Shown one piece after another: positions 1 through 10,612 of a stretch of DNA of 64,000 nt. The DNA is from Liolophura sinensis (lineage: Eukaryota; Mollusca; Polyplacophora; Chitonida; Chitonidae): assembly GCF_032854445.1 (NCBI RefSeq), contig NW_027018041.1, forward strand, positions 1 to 64,000, read 5' to 3'. A model generated the notes under the pieces. It was given only the letters and a program-made list of their open reading frames with translations. It searched no databases and was not told where the DNA came from. The position numbers and the translations under genes were made by a program. Position 1 is the first letter of the stretch. The number at the start of each line of letters is the position of its first letter.

Positions 1-1152
1 CTGTGATTACTACTACCGTACAAGCGCAAGTATAGGTAAATAACAGCGGTACAATATCATGTCTGATGAGTGACTCGCTGTGATTACTACTACCGTACAA
101 GCGCACGTGTTGGTAAATAACAGTGGTACAATATCACGTCTTATGAGTGATTCGTTTTGATTACTACTACCGTACCAGCGTACGTATAGGTAAATCATAG
201 CGGAACAATATAACGTCTGATGAGTGACTCGCTGTGGTTACTACTACCATACAAGCGTACGTATAGGTAAATAACAGCGGAACAATATAACGTCTGGTGA
301 GTGACTCGTTGTGATTACTTCTACCATAGCAGCGTACGTATAGGTAAATAACAGCGGAACAATATAACGTCTGATGAGTGACTCGCTGTGATTACTTCTA
401 CCATAGCAGCGTACGTATAGGTAAATAACAGCGGAACAATATAATGTCTGATGAGTGACTCGCTGTGATTACTACTACCGTAGCAGCGCACGTCTTGGTA
501 AATAACAGCGGAGCAATATAAACGTCTGGTGAGTGACTCGTTGTGATTACTAGTGGCGTACTAGCGCACGTATAGGTAAATAACAGCGGAACAGTATAAA
601 GTCTGATGAGTGACTCCGCTGTGGTAACCATTAACGTAGCAAAACTAGGTATAGGTAAATAACAGCAAAAACAATATCACGTCTGATGAGTGACTCGCTG
701 TGATTATTACTACCGTAGCAGCGCACGTTTGGTAAATAACAGCGGAACAATATAACGTCTGATGAGTGACTCGCCGTGATTATTACTACCGTAGCAGCGT
801 ACGTGTAGGTAAATCACAGCGGAGCAATATAACGTCTGATGAGTGACTCGCTGTAATAACTACTACCGTAGCAGCGCACGTATATGTAAATAACAGCGGA
901 ACAATATGAAAGTCTGAGTGACTCGCTGTTGTTACTACTACCGTACAAGCGCACGTATAGGTAAATAACAGCGAAAAAATATAACGTTTGATGAGAGACT
1001 GGCTGTGATTACTACTACCGTACCAGCGCACGTGTAGGTAAATAACAGCGGAACAATATAACGTCTGATGAGTGACTCACTGTGGTTACTACTACCGTAC
1101 CAGCGCACGTATAGGTAAATAACAGCGGAACAAAATAACGTCGATGACTGAC
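1..1152. repeat. 77-bp satellite, about 15 tandem copies
   Basis: The motif GGTAAATAACAG recurs every 77 bases, at 35, 112 and so on to about 1114. Each copy carries TGATGAGTGACTCGCTG, a run like TGATTACTACTACCGTA and an AACAATATAACGTC block. Copies differ by scattered substitutions and a few 1-base indels. The array runs off the left edge of the window, so its true size is unknown. Because 77 is not a multiple of three, the 60-80-codon minus-strand frames inside it are by-products of the repeat and not genes. It resumes after the embedded SINE fragment, up to about 1388. Confidence 0.95.
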
Positions 1153-1335
1153 TGATTTGTTTGATTTATTTATTTGATCTGTGTTACACTCCACACTCAA
1201 GTATATTTCACTTATACAACGGCGGCCAGCATTATGGTGGGAGGAAACCGAGCAGTACCCGGGGGAGACCCGCGACCATCCGCAGGTTGCTGCAAGACCT
1301 TCCCACGTACGACCGGATAGGAAGTCATGATGAGC
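1153..1335 (-). mobile_element. Truncated V-SINE-like copy inside the 77-bp satellite
   Basis: The sequence matches, in reverse orientation, the body of the SINE at 15839-16105. Shared landmarks are an ATTT-rich tail, CACTCAAGTATATTTCACTT, a GGCGGCCAGCATTATGG stretch, GAGGAAACCGAGCAG, and CCGCAGGTTGCTGCAAGACC followed by TTCCCACGTACG. The tRNA-derived head is missing: at about 1322 the sequence passes into 77-bp satellite (GATGAGCGACTGGCTGTGATTAC). Either the SINE inserted into the satellite and was truncated, or the satellite grew across it. Confidence 0.8.
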
Positions 1336-1388
1336 GACTGGCTGTGATTACTACCGTAGCAGCGTATGTAGGCTATAGGTACTCTCTC
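1336..1388. repeat. Terminal partial copy of the 77-bp satellite
   Basis: GATGAGCGACTGGCTGTGATTAC followed by CTACCGTAGCAGCGTATGTAGG is the satellite sequence again, starting mid-unit directly after the SINE fragment. The array ends here. Nothing identifiable was found in 1389-1672. Confidence 0.8.
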
Positions 1389-1672
1389 TAAACCAGACAG
1401 TCCTAACCTAGTGGTTTTCGGTCTGTCGAAATACCTATCATATTCGTATAAAAGTGGACAGTGATGTGGTCAGCGTTAGTCAATGAACGCCCTGAGAAAA
1501 GAGCCTTCGCGGAGGACTACAAATTTTCATTGGTTGAAATGGAGGTGACAAAAGTAGGATGTCGACCGAAGAACACGAATGCTAGGGAATTAGCAGAGAA
1601 TCCGAGACCCTTATTTGTCAGAAAGGGTTGTAAGTAATTATATTTAAGGAAATAAAACTTCCGCTAACTTAC

Positions 1673-2087
1673 AAAAACAGGTTGTAGTATTGGAGCAAAA
1701 CTGGTTGAAAATATTTTTTCTCCCGACTTCCGACGGGCCATTCCAGCCACTCTCTGTTTGTTCGTTTCCCATTGCTCTTTAATATCCTTGCAAATATCCC
1801 CCGTCTCTCGTTTGCAGGTTTCCTCTTTCCGTATAGCTTTTTCTATTTTATTTAATCTCACAGAACATGGCATGCAGATATAACCCTCTCCTTTTACCAC
1901 AACAACGTCAGGAAAGACGAAGTGGAAAGAGTCCAGGAGCTCCTTAGAAGTCTTACTTTCCGTCGTCAAATCACGCATTTGGGCTGTCACAGCACAATTA
2001 TTCATTGTGGATGCTAGCCGTGCTAAACAAAATTTTACAGTAAACTTTGAAATCCACATAATCTTTCCATTTCCTTGGCGTGGCCAT
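1673..2087 (-). pseudogene. Frameshifted first exon of an unrecognised CxxC-type protein
   Basis: Two minus-strand frames fit together. The first starts at an ATG at 2087-2085 (MATPRKWKDYVDF...) and reaches a Tyr-Cys-Lys-Ile stretch. It then runs off frame at a T4 run (plus coordinates 2029-2032). The second frame continues from there through a Lys/Glu-rich helix-like region with a second pair Cys-Met-Pro-Cys (codons at 1876-1865) and the phrase VRLNKIEKAIRKEE. Without the one-base shift the first part would read Cys-x2-Cys, so the exon looks like a two-CxxC zinc-binding N-terminus. The exon would end at 1673, just before a perfect splice donor GTAAGT (minus strand, 1672-1667). If the frameshift is ignored, the longest frame starts at 2059. 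No downstream exon could be found in the window. I do not recognise the family by name. It could be a decayed gene copy, an exon with a sequencing error, or a transposon-derived piece. Confidence 0.4.
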
Positions 2088-2304
2088 CAAATCGCATGTT
2101 TGTTGTATATAGAGCAGTAAGTGTCTGCACACGTCAACTGTCATTTACTGTTTACGACATCCAGCCAGTAGATAGTAGAGTCGTTTCCATTGGTCGGCCA
2201 GGCTTTTGTTAAATAGCTATGTTCACGTCAGCGTATGCGAAATGTGCAGGCTTTTCATCAGAGGTTGAATAGACTTACGGCTACGGTCCTCTGCATAAGG
2301 AGAG

Positions 2305-2336
2305 TAACGTGTAGGTAAATAACAACGGAACAATAA
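2305..2336. repeat. Isolated fragment of the 77-bp satellite
   Basis: The segment TAACGTGTAGGTAAATAAC followed by AACGGAACAATAAT matches the satellite consensus (…GTAGGTAAATAACAGCGG then AACAATATAAC) but stands alone about 900 bp beyond the array. It is a translocated or leftover scrap. Confidence 0.7.
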
Positions 2337-3261
2337 TCGGGCACCTACTCCAGAATGTGATACTGTGGAATTTTTGTCATAAAATCGATCAGCGCAAAAA
2401 CTGATTAAAGTTTTGTTGTTATTTTATAATAGCCCAAACAGATACCATTTCACAAAATATCATCCTGGTCTGAGCCGGTGTAAACTTTCAAGGTCATTTT
2501 AACACTGTGAATAGAACAGGTACAAGTCTGATATTTACTAAAAGGAAATAATTTGAGTAAAAAAAAATTTGATTAGCGAATGTGCATTTTTTGTGCCTAA
2601 GTGGCTGGGTTATACACAGGACGCTAGCTGTTGATGCTTCGCATCGTACATGAAATCCTCAATTCCCCACAGACAACTACATCTATTGTTCTCTGGGCCC
2701 TGCAAGAAACAAGCCCGTTTAGGTGGTGTTACATAAAGTTGGTAGGAGATACCTGGCCTTAAATAAATAGAACATAAACGTTAAGCGTTATACGGGAAGA
2801 CAGTCATCAGTTTTTAATTATGCCGCAAACCAACTGATTGAGGTAATTTAAGATGGTTGTAAATATGTGATTTGTACAATGCTTTAGTAAATCACCAATA
2901 TAGGCCTACCGATATAACCGAAAATATTAGACCGTCAAAAAGATTTTTGCACACTAATTGCTTAGACCACATGCAAATGAGAACTGTTATAAACGGTACG
3001 CAGCTAACATCCATCTGATTACCAATGAACGATTAATAAATGACATCACCAAATTCTACACAGATAATATGATTCCAAAATTCCAAAAACTTAATAATGT
3101 TTATTTGATTAATGGATTCTTGCACTTTTCCATTTGTAACATGACTATGAAGACGGGCGAAAATTTGCGTGCCATAGTAATGATTGGTTGCTTGCTTGAT
3201 TGATTGATTGGTTTATTAAATGATTATATATGTTTAACGTTCTACACGTGAATTCTTTGTT
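2337..3261. other. No identifiable feature
   Basis: This is AT-rich sequence with no convincing coding frame. The 81-codon plus-strand frame at 2958-3203 has low-complexity, Asn/Ile-rich composition and no recognisable motif. A short TTGA/TTGC simple repeat lies at about 3184-3212. Confidence 0.6.
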
Positions 3262-3478
3262 AGATAGCGGTCGGGAGACCGGTTTGATGGCCAAATGGAT
3301 AGAGCGTCCACCTCGAAATCGAGAGACCCATATTCAAACCGGGTCGGGTCATACCGAAGACTTTTAAAATGGTAGTTGCTACTGCCTCGCTTGGCGCTCA
3401 GAACTTAGAGGCTACATCAAGGAAACAGGACTTGTTTTCCGGTGTCAGTATGATGCGAGTGGGTGGCATTTTAATATG
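3262..3478 (+). mobile_element. tRNA-derived SINE, second family, degraded
   Basis: The head resembles a tRNA. An A-box-like TGGCCAAATGG lies at 3288-3298, followed by AGAGCGTCCACCTCGAAATC. A decayed B-box region reads ATTCAAACCGGGTC. The body contains TACTGCCTCGCTTGGCGCTC and AGAACTTAGAGG, a phrase I associate with an abundant molluscan SINE body. The end is near TGATGCGAGTGGGTGGCATT. Flanking duplications are not clear. Family recognition rests on memory of such sequences, not on a search. Confidence 0.7.
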
Positions 3479-3488
3479 TTAAAATAAT

Positions 3489-3590
3489 TTAAGATATCTT
3501 GAATTCAGTAAATTATATTATTAATTAAATTAACGGCACCTTGAATTCAAATTGATATCTTGAATTCGTTCCATGATATCATTAAAAATG
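3489..3590. repeat. Degenerate GATATC/GAATTC AT-rich repeat, first block
   Basis: Phrases such as AAGATATCTTGAATTCAG, CCTTGAATTCAAATTG and GATATCTTGAATTCGTTCC recur with a spacing of very roughly 20-50 bases. The pattern is a degenerate tandem repeat of half-palindromes rather than an exact microsatellite. A second block follows at 3728-3945. Confidence 0.65.
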
Positions 3591-3727
3591 TACCCCACAC
3601 TTCACTATGTAGGCCGCGATCTAACCAAAAATGACGACATACACGAGCGTCCGACGAAGTCATGTTTGCAGCAATTTTACTCGTCTGGAGTATTAGGGAA
3701 ATACGCGTGTCCATGATCTGTAGTATC

Positions 3728-3945
3728 TATTGATATCTTTAATTCCATTCTTGATTTCTTTAATTTCTTTTTCTGATATCTGTAAAGTATTTCATGATAT
3801 TTTAAAACGTATCAACATATCAGTAAATGATTTTAAGATCTCAGAAATGATTTAATGATATCCAGAATGAATTTATGGTATCTTAAATTTTTATTGATAT
3901 CATGAAATGAATTCAAGATACCTTAAATTGCTTTAACATATCAAA
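3728..3945. repeat. Degenerate GATATC/GAATTC AT-rich repeat, second block
   Basis: About ten diverged copies of a roughly 20-25-bp phrase are visible. Examples are TTGATATCTTTAATTCC, TGATATCCAGAATGAATTT, TTGATATCATGAAATGAATT and CAAGATACCTTAAATTG. The motif alternates orientation because GATATC and GAATTC are palindromes. It is probably the same repeat as the block at 3489-3590, interrupted by about 140 bp. Confidence 0.65.
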
Positions 3946-5868
3946 CAATCCGGATAAAAAGTAAAACGGCTTGCCATACGGCAACACTTTGGCACTATGG
4001 GCTCACCCTACTACAAGAAGACACCTTATATGCACACACACCTTATGATTCACCATCGTCATATGAGTGAGAAATTGTTAAATACGACGTATAAAGTCCA
4101 AAGTGTACACAGACATGACGGCGGACAAACGTTTAGGCCGCTTAATACTGCAACCGATACTGCGAGAGATGAATTCAAATACCCGACATGGGTCCATGGC
4201 CTGAGAATCGGTTGGAGCCGCACCCTTACCATGTGAGCTAATTGGTCTCCCCTCCTTAATATTATAACATAAGATTGCTTAAAAGAGCAATGAATTAATG
4301 ACAAACTACTAAAGACTAGCTTTAACGAGGAAGATTATAGTGCTTGCTGTAAAGAAATGCCCAGTGGATACAGACGGGTTGTAACGTTAAGAACGTTTTG
4401 GGAAATTCTTGAGTTGTAAATAAGAGCAAATAACACGTTGATGGAATAATTGGCAGGACAATAGTGTCTACCCCAAATATATTTACCTCCACGTGGATGT
4501 CCCACCAAAAGCCTCGATGAAATATAAGTACCTGTGTACGTGCTTTTTCATGAATCGCCAGAATCACTAAGCTGAGTCTTTGGCCAATACACCATAACAC
4601 GTCTAGCATGCAAAGCATTTCGGACAGTTTTATCTTCAGCACCAAATGTCGTGAAATCAAGATTCGATTTGATGCCATAAACTCTAAGCTGATCGCAAAT
4701 TTCAGCAAGTAGCGAGTAGCGACAATAATATCGATCTAATCTATATATAACGCAGTTAATTGCCAATGAATTTTAATTCACTTTTTTAGGTCAGTTGTTA
4801 TTGCTTTAGGTCGCACGATAAAAATAAAATTCAAGTAGTGCCCTGACAACCCATAATGCCTGAAAGATTTGTGGTAAAATGTCTCGTGCAGCGGAGTTAG
4901 TTTTGGATGGTCTGGTTAATTTAGTTACAGTACAATCGTGTAGTTCCATTTTATAGGCTCGTTATGATATGGATGTGTAATACAGTCATTTGTTTAAGCT
5001 ACTCATCCACATTCAAGTTCAAGTCAAACATTTACCTTCATAAAACGTATGGTAAATAATCATGCGATCGGATTTAAATCGCGTGAAAACATGTACATCC
5101 AACTGACAGATCGAAAGCGGGGAAAGAACCTGCCTACAAGCTATAGTTAGCCCCGCCCACATGACGGAAAGGGAGATAACTTTTATTAGATTCGCCAAAG
5201 AATTTATGACTCTGACTGACAAGATTATAGCATCAAAGAACTTCCAAATAACATTTTCTTTCGTTTTTACGTAAATACCAAAATTGCGATAAACACACAG
5301 CGACAACGTTATTCTAGGGGTCTATAGAGAGGTTGCACGTGACGTCATCACCTTGGTAGAACAATAGCCAGTTGCAGTCCTGTTAACATGGAACGATATA
5401 ACCAGATTACTCCTATATGACTGCTTTAAGTAGGTCATGCAACCTGAGTCAGTGAAATGAAAATATCATTTATGCTCCCGCCGAAGTGTACAGAATGAAA
5501 AGGAAATTTGAACAGATTATATCTGCAAATGACAAATAAAACATTCTTGATGCACATTGCTCTTCCAAAGGTGTCCGAAAAGCGTTATGTAGAATTGACT
5601 TTGACGTTAACGATGAAACCAACAAATATGTCACGATCACAGCATAAAGTATAGGCTGGGACCTCCGTGTAAGAGGCATCCGAGTATGCGCGACAGTTAT
5701 GACTTTCCTGCGAAGTTGTAGACTTAATTCAATTTATCCACATGTAATATAGACATTATACTTAACAAGGCATCCCTATTAAAAACGCTTTATAATTATA
5801 ATTATTCTTTGTAACCCAAACGTACACAACACTGCTGGCAAAATGGCAGCCGTGAATATTATATTGGT
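3946..5868. other. No identifiable feature
   Basis: No repeat, RNA gene or convincing exon was found. Several 70-128-codon frames exist on the minus strand (for example 4322-4708 and 4548-4766). They overlap each other in different frames, are rich in aromatic or hydrophobic residues without a motif, and lack supporting context. Confidence 0.5.
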
Positions 5869-7006
5869 GTACATGTACTAGAATAGATTCCATTCTGCCA
5901 CCTCCGTGGTGTATATGTACTAGAATAGATTCTATTCTGCTACCTCCATGGTATACATGTAGAAGGAAAGATTCTATCCTGCCACCTCCATGGTATACAT
6001 GTACTAGAAAATATTTTATTGTGTCACCTCCATGGTATACATGTACTAGAATAGTTTCTATTCTGTCACCTTCATGGTGTACATGTACCAGAAAATATTT
6101 TATTGTGCCACCTCCATGGTGTACATGTACTAGCATAGATTCTATTTTGCCACCTCCATGGTGTACATGTACGAGCATAGATTCTATCCTGCCACCTCCA
6201 TGGTATACATGTACTAGAAAAGATTTTATTGTGCCACCTCCATGGTATACATGTACCAGCATAGATTCTATTTTGCCACCTCTATGGTATACATGTACCA
6301 GCATAGATTCTATTGTTACACCTCCATGGTATACATGTACCAGCATAGATTCTGTTGTGCCACCTCCATGGTGCACATGTAGTAGCATAGATTCTATTGT
6401 GCCACCTCCATGGTGCACATGTACTAGCAAAGATTCTATTCTGCCAACTCCATGGTGCGCATGTACTAGCATAGATTTTATATTGCCACCTCCATGGTGT
6501 ACTTGTACCAGCATAGATTCTATCCTGTCACGTCCATGATGCACATGTACTAGAACAGATTCTATCCTGCCACTTTCAAGGTGTACATGTACAAGAAAAG
6601 ATTTTATTGTGCCACCTACATGGTATACATGCATTAACATAGATTCTATTCTGCAACCTCCATGGTGTACATGTACTAGCACAGATTCTATTTTGCCACC
6701 TCCATGGTGTACATGTACTAGAATGGATTTTATTCGGCTACCTTCATGGTGTACATCCACTAGCATAGATTCTATTCTGCCACCTTCAAGGTGTACATGT
6801 ACCAGCATAGATTCTATCCTGCCACTTTCAAGGTGTACATGTACAAGAAAAGATTTTATTGTGCCACCTACATGGTATACATGTATTAACATAGATTCTA
6901 TTGTGCCACCTCTATGGTGTACATGTACTAGCATAGATTCTATTCTGCCACCTTCGTGGTGTACATGTGCTAGATTAGAATCTATCCTGCAAAGTCCATC
7001 GTGCAT
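5762..7006 (-). CDS. 414-codon repeat-encoded open frame (doubtful gene)
   Basis: A single minus-strand frame from an ATG at 7006 stays open for 414 codons across the 42-bp minisatellite. It consists of about 27 copies of a 14-residue repeat with the pattern S-M-L-V-H-V-H-H-G-G-G-R-I-E. Exchanges are mostly mild: H/Y, R/K/T, E/K and M/I/F/V. There is no signal peptide, membrane segment or known domain, and the C-terminal 35 residues are non-repetitive. Because 42 is a multiple of three, any frame without a stop in the consensus will be open for the whole array. The opposite strand also has long open frames here (6021-6539 and 6609-7094). I see no promoter or splice evidence. A coding role is possible but less likely than a chance frame in a minisatellite. 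Confidence 0.15.
   Translation of the reverse strand: MHDGLCRIDSNLAHVHHEGGRIESMLVHVHHRGGTIESMLIHVYHVGGTIKSFLVHVHLESGRIESMLVHVHLEGGRIESMLVDVHHEGSRIKSILVHVHHGGGKIESVLVHVHHGGCRIESMLMHVYHVGGTIKSFLVHVHLESGRIESVLVHVHHGRDRIESMLVQVHHGGGNIKSMLVHAHHGVGRIESLLVHVHHGGGTIESMLLHVHHGGGTTESMLVHVYHGGVTIESMLVHVYHRGGKIESMLVHVYHGGGTIKSFLVHVYHGGGRIESMLVHVHHGGGKIESMLVHVHHGGGTIKYFLVHVHHEGDRIETILVHVYHGGDTIKYFLVHVYHGGGRIESFLLHVYHGGSRIESILVHIHHGGGRMESILVHVHQYNIHGCHFASSVVYVWVTKNNYNYKAFLIGMPC
5869..7002. repeat. 42-bp minisatellite, 27 copies in strict register
   Basis: The palindrome GTACATGTAC (or a one-base variant) occurs at 5869, 5911 and so on to 6961, exactly 26 periods of 42 bases with no net indel. The consensus repeat is CCACCTCCATGG, then TGTACATGTACTAG, then CATAGATTCTATTCTG. 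Each unit contains the palindromes CCATGG and GTACATGTAC. Copies differ by several substitutions, so the array is not newly expanded. Confidence 0.95.
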
Positions 7007-10000
7007 CTGTGATGTTAAACCATGTATAAATGTAATGATTATAATGATGTACTTTCAGTACATCCTGGCCTTCTGCCTAACCGAATTACCCTGATAGATT
7101 CACATGTACACGGCTGGGTACAGATCGCAGGATTTACTTACAAGATTTATTTTACACAACTTTCCACATTGCTATCTGGTTTTGTGTCAATTTCAACAAG
7201 GCTACAAACAAGTCTGTGAAAACAGACGGTGTTTGGTTGCAATGATGTAGAGTCAGCGTGAAGAAGGGCACATGCGATGTAACGGACATGCTTCCTGTAA
7301 CCAGCACTGTCAAGCATTGAGTGTTGGACAAGATATCAGCTCTATAACTGAGTTATTTGAGCCATCTTCCATAATTCCTGATTAGATTATTCGAGAGGCG
7401 TAGCTGTCAATCGATCAACTGAATGTCGAGCCCGCACTGAAATTTCTATACTTACTTATTTGAGTGGTGTTTAACAAGAAGGTCATACTAGTTTTTATTG
7501 CACGATGGCGGTTAAGGGAAAATACGCCTTTCATCGGGTACCTGCCAACTTTCGAGTCGCAGACCACGTAAGACATTGAGCAATGAGTGAAAACAGCGCC
7601 TTAGAGGAAGCTAGGGAGAGATTTATCTGGTCAGTGTCTGGGCAATAGTACTGTACTTTTGTTCCTCTTAAGATCAACTCTCGAGAGCCATTTATTGATA
7701 ACAAAATATATACTCATTTTTTTCCGTGACAGCAACAAGTGGTTGTCCTATATGCGTTGTGATGTGGTATTTGCGCCAGGTTTGTCGCAAGATATCAAAA
7801 CAGCCAACCTGATAACAGGGTATATAAATCAAGAAGAACGATATTTACGATTCTTGATATGTTCTGGACGACCCTAGCCTACGTGATGATACCCTTTCAT
7901 CAAGTTTGATCAAAACAGCTTTATTTTGGAAAGCTTAATGAACATGTCACTTGAGTGCACTGTATAACTATCACAATTTATAAAAAGATCATTTGATTAA
8001 CGCTGTAACAGTTTTATTTATATCCATATTATATACCAGCTGAGACGAACAAATGGAAAAAGAGTATCCTTTCCAGAACTTGGCTAATCTTTACCAAGTG
8101 ACAGCATAAGAAGATAGAGGAAAGTGTCGTAAAAAGTTGAAATTACCGGAAATGGATGCAAGGCTTACCTCTTTATTGCGAACTAAATCAAAACAAGCAA
8201 AACCAGAAACAGAATCGATGACGATATACGTCTGCAGTATCGAAACTTTTCGTGCAAAAAATATAGGAACGAGGTTTGCAATCCCAAACAAAGCCACACA
8301 GCATGCGAAATAAGCATGATCAAATTCCCAATCTTAGGAAGTTATGAGAACAGCCGTTGCCTGCTCGCCTATGAGTCGTAATTATCCAATGCTCCAAGAA
8401 AATCAAATTGGATCTGCATTCTCAAAACAGGAAGCCTACAACCAGAGCTATTCTGAGGAAGATCGGAGTTTAGTGCAATGTGATCGGCTTAAGTACGCCC
8501 TCAAATGAGAGCGGTCAGTGTGATATGTTTCTCACAGATACACGAGATTAGAATTTCAAAAATGATTGTGACCGTGTACTGTTAATATAAAAGTCCTATT
8601 CAGTAACAAACAAGGAAGATGCCATGTTAGATAGCATACAGGCCAAATTCTGAACCCGTCCTTCACATGGTGCAATGTGTCGAATTTTATAATTAATTGT
8701 ATGTAATAACATTTGTTCCTGTTCTTCTCAATTCAAGTAATTAAATTCGACAAGCCATCGTACATTCTGTAAGAAATTGCGTGTGTAAGTCACAAGAAAA
8801 AAGTACCCAACTAGACTTAATCCATTTTAGTGAACAGAAAACTTTGGTTGAGCAATATTTGTTGGGTAAGCTTCAGGCTTCAGGTAAACCATTAACTACA
8901 GACAACTACTGGTTACACTTGTCCTCACTAATTACACAGAAAATTTGCGGTCTTCAGCTCTTTGAAAAATAATTGTCTTGTGTACATAATTCGTCTTGAG
9001 GCTACGTGGGTGTGATTGTTTTGATAGTCTTGACACCCTGATAAAGATGTTGGAACGATGGCAGAGTGTATCTATACTGTCCCTTTTGAATGACTACTAA
9101 ATTTCCTTCACCAAACTTTTCACGTGCATATATATTTACTTCTTCTAACGGTCCGCTTCTCTGTATCACTCGATGTGTTCAAGGGAAAATGAATGGGACA
9201 AGGAAATAGTGGCTTCACGTTGTAACATAACCTGCTTACCTTGATGATAAATCACAGCTGTCCAATAAATATCACTCAACACCATGACCATCTTATAGTC
9301 AGCATAAACGCATGACAGCAATACGGCTCTAAATCATCTAGCCACTTAAATTGAGATCTATAAAGTATTTAACGTTCTTTTGTTGAATTTAAAGCAAAAG
9401 ACATCCGCACGGTAACTGAAAACATTTCTGAAAGTGAGACCCCCCTCCTAACATGTTTAAGTACAGAGCCGTCATGTGGTACGTTATTGTGTGGTATTAT
9501 TCTTGTATAGGCAGAGTTCTTGGACTACCACAAACCACACTCAAATCGTGGCATGATATTTGGCTGTGTTGACCAAAATGTGCTGGATGTTAACATATAT
9601 TTCGGAGACCTCAGCTGGCGTATCCATGAGTGGGTGTTTTCCTAGGCCTATATTTACGGAAGGCCAGTTTCAGTATCCAGCTGTATTGTCATTTATATGG
9701 TATCTCCAGTATGGCGCTCCAACGAGAAGACATCGTGGCCATATGATGGAAGTAAACAAATCAGATAACAAAATCGGCCATTAGATTAAAATCACACCCC
9801 TTCAGGGAAACACATGTGTCACAAGTGCAGCTATTTGTGAGCATCATGTTCGTTCTAGGAACTAAAACAAAAAGGTCGTCATTTATAGGTTTAACAGGAC
9901 ACAAACAAACAAGGACTACGCCACATATTTTCTGAGTAGGCCTACATCAGCACAAAATACATCCTCAGTGTTAAACATATGGGCTGAAACAAAATATCCC

Positions 10001-10440
10001 TAAAATCTGCTGACTCTTAACCCCTATACCGGAATGTCTGAACTGCTACAGCTGGTCACTTCACAGAAAAGGCATAAACAGCTAAGAAATGTTCGTGAAC
10101 ATTTCAAACGTTGAATATTTGAAAATATTAGACACAAAGAATAGACCTCAAGAGATAATAATACCAGAAATGCATCAGATGTGAAGCGGGAGAGTGGTCA
10201 GTTCCGCAAAGTGTTTTCTTCGTGAGTCTTGTACACATACATTGCGCAAGAAGGGAGTCAACCGGTCATTGGAAATTGGTGTTACTAAACACATTATTCA
10301 GATTAAATGATCGCGGTTTGGATGTAATTTCCGGGTCTTCTAGTGGCATTAAATTAAATCTTAACGCACATATTCATCCACAATACTTGCCTAGAATAAA
10401 TCTGGTCTTGAATGCAACGTTTTATGAAAAATATAACAGC
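7003..10440. other. No identifiable feature
   Basis: About 3.4 kb of apparently unique AT-rich sequence. Open frames here are under 75 codons, lack motifs and do not chain into exons. No tRNA, SINE or terminal-repeat structure was recognised. An unrecognised single-exon fragment or regulatory element cannot be excluded. Confidence 0.5.
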
Positions 10441-10470
10441 ATGTTTGGATTCACTATTTATTTTTTGTTT

Positions 10471-10529
<59 letters not shown>

Positions 10530-10532
10530 TTT
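10471..10532. repeat. (ATTT)n microsatellite
   Basis: A near-perfect run of ATTT units of about 60 bp directly abuts the 3' end of a minus-strand SINE fragment. It is best explained as an expansion of that SINE's AAAT-type tail. The plus-strand frame encoding repeated Leu-Phe-Ile-Tyr through it is an artefact. Confidence 0.95.
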
Positions 10533-10612
10533 CATTGGTGTTTTTGGCAGTACTCAGGAATAGTTCACTTATTCGATGGCGGTCAGCATTATGGTGAGAG
10601 GAAACCGAACAG
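10533..10612 (-). mobile_element. 5'-truncated V-SINE-like fragment
   Basis: ATTGGTGTTTTTGGCAGTAC, TCAGGAATAGTTCACTTATT and GATGGCGGTCAGCATTATGG followed by GAGAGGAAACCGAACAGAG match, in reverse, the 3' third of the SINE at 15839-16105. The rest of the element is absent, as expected for a 5'-truncated insertion. Confidence 0.75.

Noticed and set aside
1-1200. Series of 61-81-codon minus-strand frames with VPLLFTYTCA-like repeats
   Set aside because: They are translations of the 77-bp satellite. The period is not a multiple of three and the frames end at each shift.
4322-4766. Minus-strand frames of 128 and 72 codons
   Set aside because: They overlap in different frames, show no recognisable domain, and have no splice or promoter support that I could defend.
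6021-7094. Two plus-strand frames of 161-172 codons with PPPWCTCTSIDSIL-like repeats
   Set aside because: They lie antisense to the minus frame of the same 42-bp minisatellite, with a stop at 6538; both follow from the codon-multiple period.
10222-10597. Plus-strand frames with a Leu-Phe-Ile-Tyr repeat
   Set aside because: The repetitive part is simply the (ATTT)n microsatellite.
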